Shown here in pieces: positions 40,741-44,537 of a DNA stretch of 44,537 bases. The notes below the pieces were generated by a model. The model worked only from the letters and a program-made list of their open reading frames with translations. It did not search any database and was not told the DNA's origin. Positions within the stretch are counted from its first letter, which is position 1, and the number at the start of each line of letters is the position of its first letter. The DNA comes from Cellulomonas cellasea. Lineage in GTDB: Bacteria > Actinomycetota > Actinomycetes > Actinomycetales > Cellulomonadaceae. Location: NCBI RefSeq assembly GCF_030372105.1, contig NZ_JAUDBQ010000022.1:1-44537 (forward strand). Reading direction: 5' to 3'. The translations under genes and the position numbers were made by a program.

Positions 40741-41688
40741 TCAGCCGAGCTGCGGCAGGACCTCCTGCGCGACCAGCTCGAGGTGGTCCAGGTCATGCAG
40801 GTCCAGGACCTGCAGGTACACCCGCGAGACGCCCAGCTCGGCCAGGGCCCCGATCCGGTCCACCACAGCCGACGGCGTGCCCGCGAAGCCCACCGAGCGC
40901 ACCTCGATCGGGTCCCGGCCGATCGCCGCCGCGCGGCGGTCCACCTCGGCGTCGTCCCGCCCGACGCACGCCACCAGCGCCACCGACATCACCAGCGACT
41001 CCGGGTCGCGCCCGATGTCGCGGCACGCCGCGCGCACCCGCTCGAGCTTGGGCGCGACGTCCGCCAGCTCGGGGAAGCCCAGGTTGAACTCGGACGCGTA
41101 CTTGGCGGCCAGCGCCGGGGTCCGCTTGGGGCCGTGACCGCCGACGATGATCGGCACCCCCGCCCGGGACGGGTCCAGCGGCGAGGCCTGCACCGGCTTC
41201 GGCAGCGCCGGGGAGTCCGTGAGCGTGTAGTGCTCGCCGGCGTGCGAGTAGCGCTCCCCCACGGGCGTGCTCCACAACCCGGTGACGACCTCGAGCTGCT
41301 CCTCGAGCCGCCCGATCCGCTTGTCCGGGTACGGGATGCCGTACGCGGTGTGCTCGGCCTCGAACCAGCCGGCGCCGAGGCCCAGCTCGACCCGCCCGCC
41401 GGACATCTCGTCGACCTGGGCGACCTGGATCGCGAGGATCCCCGGCGGCCGGAACGTGATCGGCGAGACGAGCGTGCCGAGGCGCACCCGCTGGGTGTCA
41501 CGCGCCAACCCCGCCAGCGTGGTCCACGCGTCGGACGGGCCGGGCAGGCCGTCGCCCTCGCCCATCCGCAGGTAGTGGTCGGAGCGGAAGAAGCCGTCGA
41601 AGCCGAGCTCCTCGGTGGCGGTGGCGACGGCGAGCAGGTCCGCGTACGAGGCGCCCTGCTGGGGTTCGGTGAAAATCCTGACGTCCAT
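40741..41688 (-). CDS. LLM class F420-dependent oxidoreductase
   Basis: 315 residues, luciferase-like (beta/alpha)8 barrel. EELGFDGFFRSDHYLRMGEGDGLPGPSDAW, RVRLGTLVSPITFRPPGILAIQVAQVDEMSGGRVELGLGAGW and the C-terminal VGGHGPKRTPALAAKYASEFN are the markers of the actinobacterial LLM subfamily annotated as F420-dependent. These enzymes reduce diverse substrates using coenzyme F420; FMN cannot be excluded. ATG 41688 begins the barrel's first strand, DVRIFTEPQ; the longer frame is antisense sequence. It is monocistronic with a terminator. Confidence 0.87.
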   Translation of the reverse strand: MDVRIFTEPQQGASYADLLAVATATEELGFDGFFRSDHYLRMGEGDGLPGPSDAWTTLAGLARDTQRVRLGTLVSPITFRPPGILAIQVAQVDEMSGGRVELGLGAGWFEAEHTAYGIPYPDKRIGRLEEQLEVVTGLWSTPVGERYSHAGEHYTLTDSPALPKPVQASPLDPSRAGVPIIVGGHGPKRTPALAAKYASEFNLGFPELADVAPKLERVRAACRDIGRDPESLVMSVALVACVGRDDAEVDRRAAAIGRDPIEVRSVGFAGTPSAVVDRIGALAELGVSRVYLQVLDLHDLDHLELVAQEVLPQLG

Positions 41689-41769
41689 CCTCGTACCCTG
41701 CCATCTCCCCGCGGCCAAACCCGACCAGGCACATGGCTTTGGCGATCCGCGGCGGGTAGCGTGCGACCC

Positions 41770-41940
41770 GTGAGGTCGATCCGATGGGCGAGCGTGGCGA
41801 CGGTGGGCGGCTGTGCGCTCGTGCTGCTGATCTGCGCGATCGCGGCCCTGCGCGGTCGCCCCTGGGCCTGGGCGCCCGGGCTCGTCGCCGCCGCCGTGGG
41901 CCTGCGCGAGCTGCGCGCCCTGCAACGCGGCCTGCGCTGA
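41770..41940 (+). CDS. Small two-helix membrane protein, hypothetical
   Basis: 56 residues: VRSIRW, helix 7-24 (ASVATVGGCALVLLICAI), a short RGRPWAW turn, a second helix of about 15 residues and a basic end. I do not recognise a family; tiny proteins like this are common and divergent in actinobacteria. GTG 41770 is supported because TAGCGT (41757-41762) sits exactly 7 nt upstream, the same spacing as at the sirtuin gene. The open frame extends far upstream as the antisense of the LLM gene. Confidence 0.6.
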   Translation: MRSIRWASVATVGGCALVLLICAIAALRGRPWAWAPGLVAAAVGLRELRALQRGLR

Positions 41941-41975
41941 ACAGCGCCCACCTTGCAGTGGGCGCCCGCCGACCG

Positions 41976-43238
41976 TCAGGGAAAGCGGAGCCGGTCGACC
42001 ATCAGATCGGCCTCGTCCAGGACCTCGCCGGCGGCCCAGGCCATGTCGCGCCTGGACTGGGTGATCGGGCGCAGCACATCTGCCTCGACCAGCCGCTCGA
42101 CCGTCGCGTAGGCCCGGGCCTGCGACGCACCTGTCAGGCGGGCCACGTCACCGGCATCGACGATCGGGTGGCGGGGCAGCAGCGGCAGCAGCGCAGCCGC
42201 CGCCGACCCCGCCCGGGGCCGGATGCGCTCGGCCCACTGGTGCGGCAGCGCGATCAGCCGCTCAGCCGAGACCGTGGCCTCCGCCGTCGCCCGAGAGGCC
42301 GCGTCCGCCAGGAAGCCCGCGAACGGCTCGACCTCGCCCTGACGGTAGTCGTTGACCAGCTGGAAGTAGAAGTCGCGGTCGGCCACGATGGCAGAGGCAA
42401 CCGGCACCGCCATCTCCCGGGTCACGCCGCGGTAGCGCCACAGGGCGTTGATGAGCGACCGGCCGACGCGGCCGTTGCCGTCGGTGAACGGGTGGATGGA
42501 CTCGAACTGGGCGTGCGCGACAGCTGCCTGCACCACCGGGTCGATGTCCGTGCGCCGCATGAACGCGATCAGGTCGGCCATGAGCTCGGGCACGCGCTCG
42601 GGGGCCGGGGGGACGTGAACGGCGCCCCGGGGCGAGCGGTTGGACCCTCCAATCCAGTTCTGCACCGAGCGCAGTTTGCCCGCGTCCCACCGCTCTTCTG
42701 GGTCGTCGGCCATGAGCGGGACGTGGGCGGCGAGGATGTCCTGGAGGTCCACGCCGTCGGCGGCGCGGTGCACGAGCAGGTTGAGCCCGTCTATCGCGCC
42801 CTTGACGGTTCGAGCGGTCTTCGGAGCTCGGATGCCGTACTGGGCACGGGCCAACTGGTCGACGGTGGTCAGCTCCTCCTCGATGCGCGAGGAGGCGATC
42901 GCCTCGGTGCGCAGCAAGAAGGGCTCCAAGGTGGCGACCTGGCCGGCGTAGGTGCGCTCGAGCACGCCGATCTCGACCTCTGCCTGGCGGGCGAGTTCGA
43001 GGGTCTCGGCCGACGAGGGCAGGCGCAGGTCGGCGATCAGCGGGGGGATCGAGGCGCTGTACTCGCCGATCTCTGCGCGGCGCCCGCTGCTGGACACCCA
43101 CGGCAGGGACTCACTGCCATGGGCGGGGATGCCTGCCGGAGTGGCGACTCCCCGGTCCACGCCGGACTCGCCGCGCGCGTGGGAGCGGGACTCACCACCT
43201 GTGTGGACGCCAGCGGGCTGGCGAGGCTGAGCGGACAT
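41976..43238 (-). CDS. Fic family protein (adenylyltransferase-like)
   Basis: 420 residues. N-terminal 45 residues are disordered; the Fic_N region follows (EYSASIPPLIADLRLP), then the Fic core with the loop HPFTDGNGRVGR (H249), a complete active site for AMP transfer. The C terminus is a winged-helix domain (VDAGDVARLTGASQARAYATVERLVEADVL). The inhibitory-helix motif is present as SSRIEE (116-121), where the usual G/N after Glu is E. The target is unknown; there is no antitoxin gene beside it, in line with class II Fic proteins that carry their own inhibitor. ATG 43238 has GGAGG 6 nt upstream. Confidence 0.87.
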   Translation of the reverse strand: MSAQPRQPAGVHTGGESRSHARGESGVDRGVATPAGIPAHGSESLPWVSSSGRRAEIGEYSASIPPLIADLRLPSSAETLELARQAEVEIGVLERTYAGQVATLEPFLLRTEAIASSRIEEELTTVDQLARAQYGIRAPKTARTVKGAIDGLNLLVHRAADGVDLQDILAAHVPLMADDPEERWDAGKLRSVQNWIGGSNRSPRGAVHVPPAPERVPELMADLIAFMRRTDIDPVVQAAVAHAQFESIHPFTDGNGRVGRSLINALWRYRGVTREMAVPVASAIVADRDFYFQLVNDYRQGEVEPFAGFLADAASRATAEATVSAERLIALPHQWAERIRPRAGSAAAALLPLLPRHPIVDAGDVARLTGASQARAYATVERLVEADVLRPITQSRRDMAWAAGEVLDEADLMVDRLRFP

Positions 43239-43274
43239 GCGGGGCCTCCAGTAACCGAGAAGATCGCTTCCACT

Positions 43275-43304
43275 ATTCTCGCTTAAAGACATATCCGAGA
43301 ACAA
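43275..43304 (-). promoter_or_regulatory. Fic gene promoter with internal dyad
   Basis: Minus-strand TTGTTC (43299-43304) and GAGAAT (43275-43280) are 18 bp apart; the AT-rich spacer is unusual for this DNA. TTCTCG (43276-43281) and CGAGAA (43296-43301) form an inverted repeat covering both hexamers, a possible autoregulatory site. Confidence 0.45.
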
Positions 43305-43459
43305 GGTCCGGGCCGCTCTCGCTTCCAGCAGCCGTGGCCGACAGGCCGGAGAAGTCCGACCTGTGAGGCTGCGTGAGCGCTAGTCGACGGCGTGCCGGAA
43401 CCACCCGTTGCGAACCGGGTCCCAGACCCCTCCCAGCCTCCCCGACTACGATCGAGCCC

Positions 43460-44227
43460 ATGCCAGAGCATCGCCGGGACATGACCTCGATCTTGCAACT
43501 CAGGGATGATTTCACCAGGTTCATGCTCGCGTACCGGTTCGGTCTTGATGAAGTCATGACCAAACTGACGATCCTGCGCGATGAGTTCAACTACGCGCAC
43601 AGCTACAACCCCATCGAGCACGTCGGCTCGCGGCTCAAGTCCCCGGACAGCATCCTGCAGAAGGCGCACCGCAAGGGGATCCCGTTCACCCTCGAGGACA
43701 TCAAGTCCCAGATGTTCGACATCGCCGGCGTCCGGGTGACCTGCGCGTTCCAGTCGGACATCTACCGCGTCCGCGACCTGCTCATCGGCCAGCAGGACCT
43801 CACGCTGCTCGCCGAGCGCGACTACATCGCCGAGCCCAAGCCCAACGGCTACAAGAGCCTGCACCTGATCGTCCAGGTGCCGGTGTTCATGTCGGACCGG
43901 GTCGAGCCGGTGACCGTGGAGATCCAGATCCGGACCATCGCGATGGACTTCTGGGCGAGCCTCGAGCACAAGATCTACTACAAGTACGACAAGGAGATCC
44001 CGGCCGAGCTGCTCGCCGAGCTCAAGGACGCCGCCGACGTCGCGAACGCCCTCGACATCAAGATGGAGCACCTGCACAACACAGTGCTCACCATCAAGGG
44101 CGCCACCACCGGCGATTCCTCGGCGGACATGCAGGGGCTCGTCCCCTCGCAGCAACTCCTGGAGGCGTTCCTGCGCGAGTCCACCCCCGCGCCGCAGGCG
44201 ACCGACGACGAGCCCGACACGCACTGA
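43460..44227 (+). CDS. Small alarmone synthetase (RelQ/SAS-like GTP pyrophosphokinase)
   Basis: 255 residues containing only the synthetase domain; no HD hydrolase and no TGS/ACT regulatory part. DIKSQMFDIAGVRVTCAF, the G-loop AEPKPNGYKSLHLIVQV, and VEIQIRTIAMDFWASLEHKI with the catalytic Glu identify it. It makes (p)ppGpp or pGpp from ATP and GTP/GDP/GMP in the cytoplasm. ATG 43460 is chosen because TACGAT lies exactly 7 nt upstream (leaderless); the longer frame begins inside the Fic promoter side. Expected regulation is mostly transcriptional, as in other SAS proteins. Confidence 0.9.
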   Translation: MPEHRRDMTSILQLRDDFTRFMLAYRFGLDEVMTKLTILRDEFNYAHSYNPIEHVGSRLKSPDSILQKAHRKGIPFTLEDIKSQMFDIAGVRVTCAFQSDIYRVRDLLIGQQDLTLLAERDYIAEPKPNGYKSLHLIVQVPVFMSDRVEPVTVEIQIRTIAMDFWASLEHKIYYKYDKEIPAELLAELKDAADVANALDIKMEHLHNTVLTIKGATTGDSSADMQGLVPSQQLLEAFLRESTPAPQATDDEPDTH

Positions 44228-44394
44228 CCCGGCCGCTGACCTGGCCGCGGAGCGGGTGCGCCGCCGGCCCCGCAGCGAGTTGTCCACATCCCTCCCGGTC
44301 GGTCCCCGAACGTCACCGCGAACTCCTCAGCAGGTCCCCTGACACGCCCAGCCGCCCCCCAGCCGAACCCCTGGGCGCATGGCATGGTGGCCAG

Positions 44395-44537
44395 ATGCCG
44401 GACGCCCGAGGCTCAGCCGCCGACGTGCTCGCGGTCAACGACTGGCGTCGCCGCATCGCCGAGCTCTACGCCGATGTCCGCCGCGTCGCCGCTGGTGCCC
44501 AGGTCGGCGCCCTTGATGGTGTCGAGGACGTACCGCC
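44395..44537 (+). CDS. DUF1684 family protein, N-terminal fragment cut at the window end
   Basis: Begins MPDARGSAADVLAVNDWRRRIAELYADVRRV, which resembles the start of the actinobacterial DUF1684 family (DWRRRVAELYAEVR). From about 44485 on, the frame stops resembling the family. The reverse complement of the last bases instead encodes RYVLDTIKGADLG, a typical C-terminal DUF1684 segment. Thus only about the first 30 codons are trustworthy. Role of the family is unknown. Both motif assignments are from memory. Confidence 0.55.
   Translation, partial: MPDARGSAADVLAVNDWRRRIAELYADVRRVAAGAQVGALDGVEDVP

Noticed and set aside
1-44537. CRISPR arrays, insertion sequences or prophage genes
   Set aside because: No regularly spaced repeats, transposase, integrase or phage structural motifs were found on either strand.

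Overview
The window is high-GC chromosomal DNA from an actinobacterium, most likely the order Micrococcales and plausibly Cellulomonadaceae. The evidence is uniformly GC-rich codon use, many GTG starts, a small SRP RNA near dnaX, an F420-type LLM oxidoreductase, a surface protein with an LAxTG sortase signal, actinobacterial families (DUF5063, DUF6457, BTAD regulator, LytR_C, HelR), and many apparently leaderless genes with a TANNNT box 6-8 nt before the start codon. I see no insertion sequence, prophage, integrase or CRISPR array. It looks like an ordinary chromosomal contig with interesting accessory operons. The genus is an inference.

Region 1 (1-7330): the 3' part of an ABC-2 exporter locus, then on the minus strand the replication/repair block dnaX, recR and DUF5063 (without ybaB between dnaX and recR), an FtsX-type ABC exporter pair, and the SRP RNA gene ffs. 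Region 2 (7400-10105): a plus-strand redox operon of a ferric-reductase-like membrane flavocytochrome, a small FMN-binding protein and the ApbE flavin transferase that would modify it. Region 3 (10100-19660): a secreted repeat protein with an LAATG anchor signal, mmsA, a NUDIX hydrolase, tRNA-Ser(GGA), a flavoprotein, a small protein with a ScoMcrA-like head domain plus zinc ribbon, an ABC-2 exporter pair, and a divergent MFS/MarR pair. Region 4 (19650-27200): a TetR repressor with its operator facing a RidA-family gene, an FMN reductase, a HelR-type RNA polymerase recycling ATPase preceded by a 19-bp inverted repeat like the rifamycin-associated element, an alpha/beta hydrolase, a translationally coupled AhpD-like/DUF6457/SRPBCC operon and a sirtuin.

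Region 5 (27290-34340): a SulP transporter, an adenine deaminase-like enzyme, a BTAD regulator overlapping a small kinase gene, a ParB/Srx-like actinobacterial protein with a LytR_C protein, and a uracil/xanthine permease. The deaminase and the permease both serve nucleobase salvage. Region 6 (34500-40750) is the most interesting: a minus-strand operon of a processive GT2 synthase, a HlyD-like adaptor and a GH81 endo-beta-1,3-glucanase, each overlapping the next by 4 bp. It has a promoter and a structured ~150-nt leader. The combination suggests synthesis and trimming of a beta-1,3-glucan (curdlan-like) exopolysaccharide. A GT87-type membrane protein converges on it.

Region 7 (40740-end): an F420-type LLM oxidoreductase, a tiny membrane protein, a Fic protein, a small alarmone synthetase, and the start of a DUF1684 gene. 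The last ~50 bases read as the antisense of the same family's C-terminal region, which suggests a fold-back artefact or an inversion at the end of the sequence.
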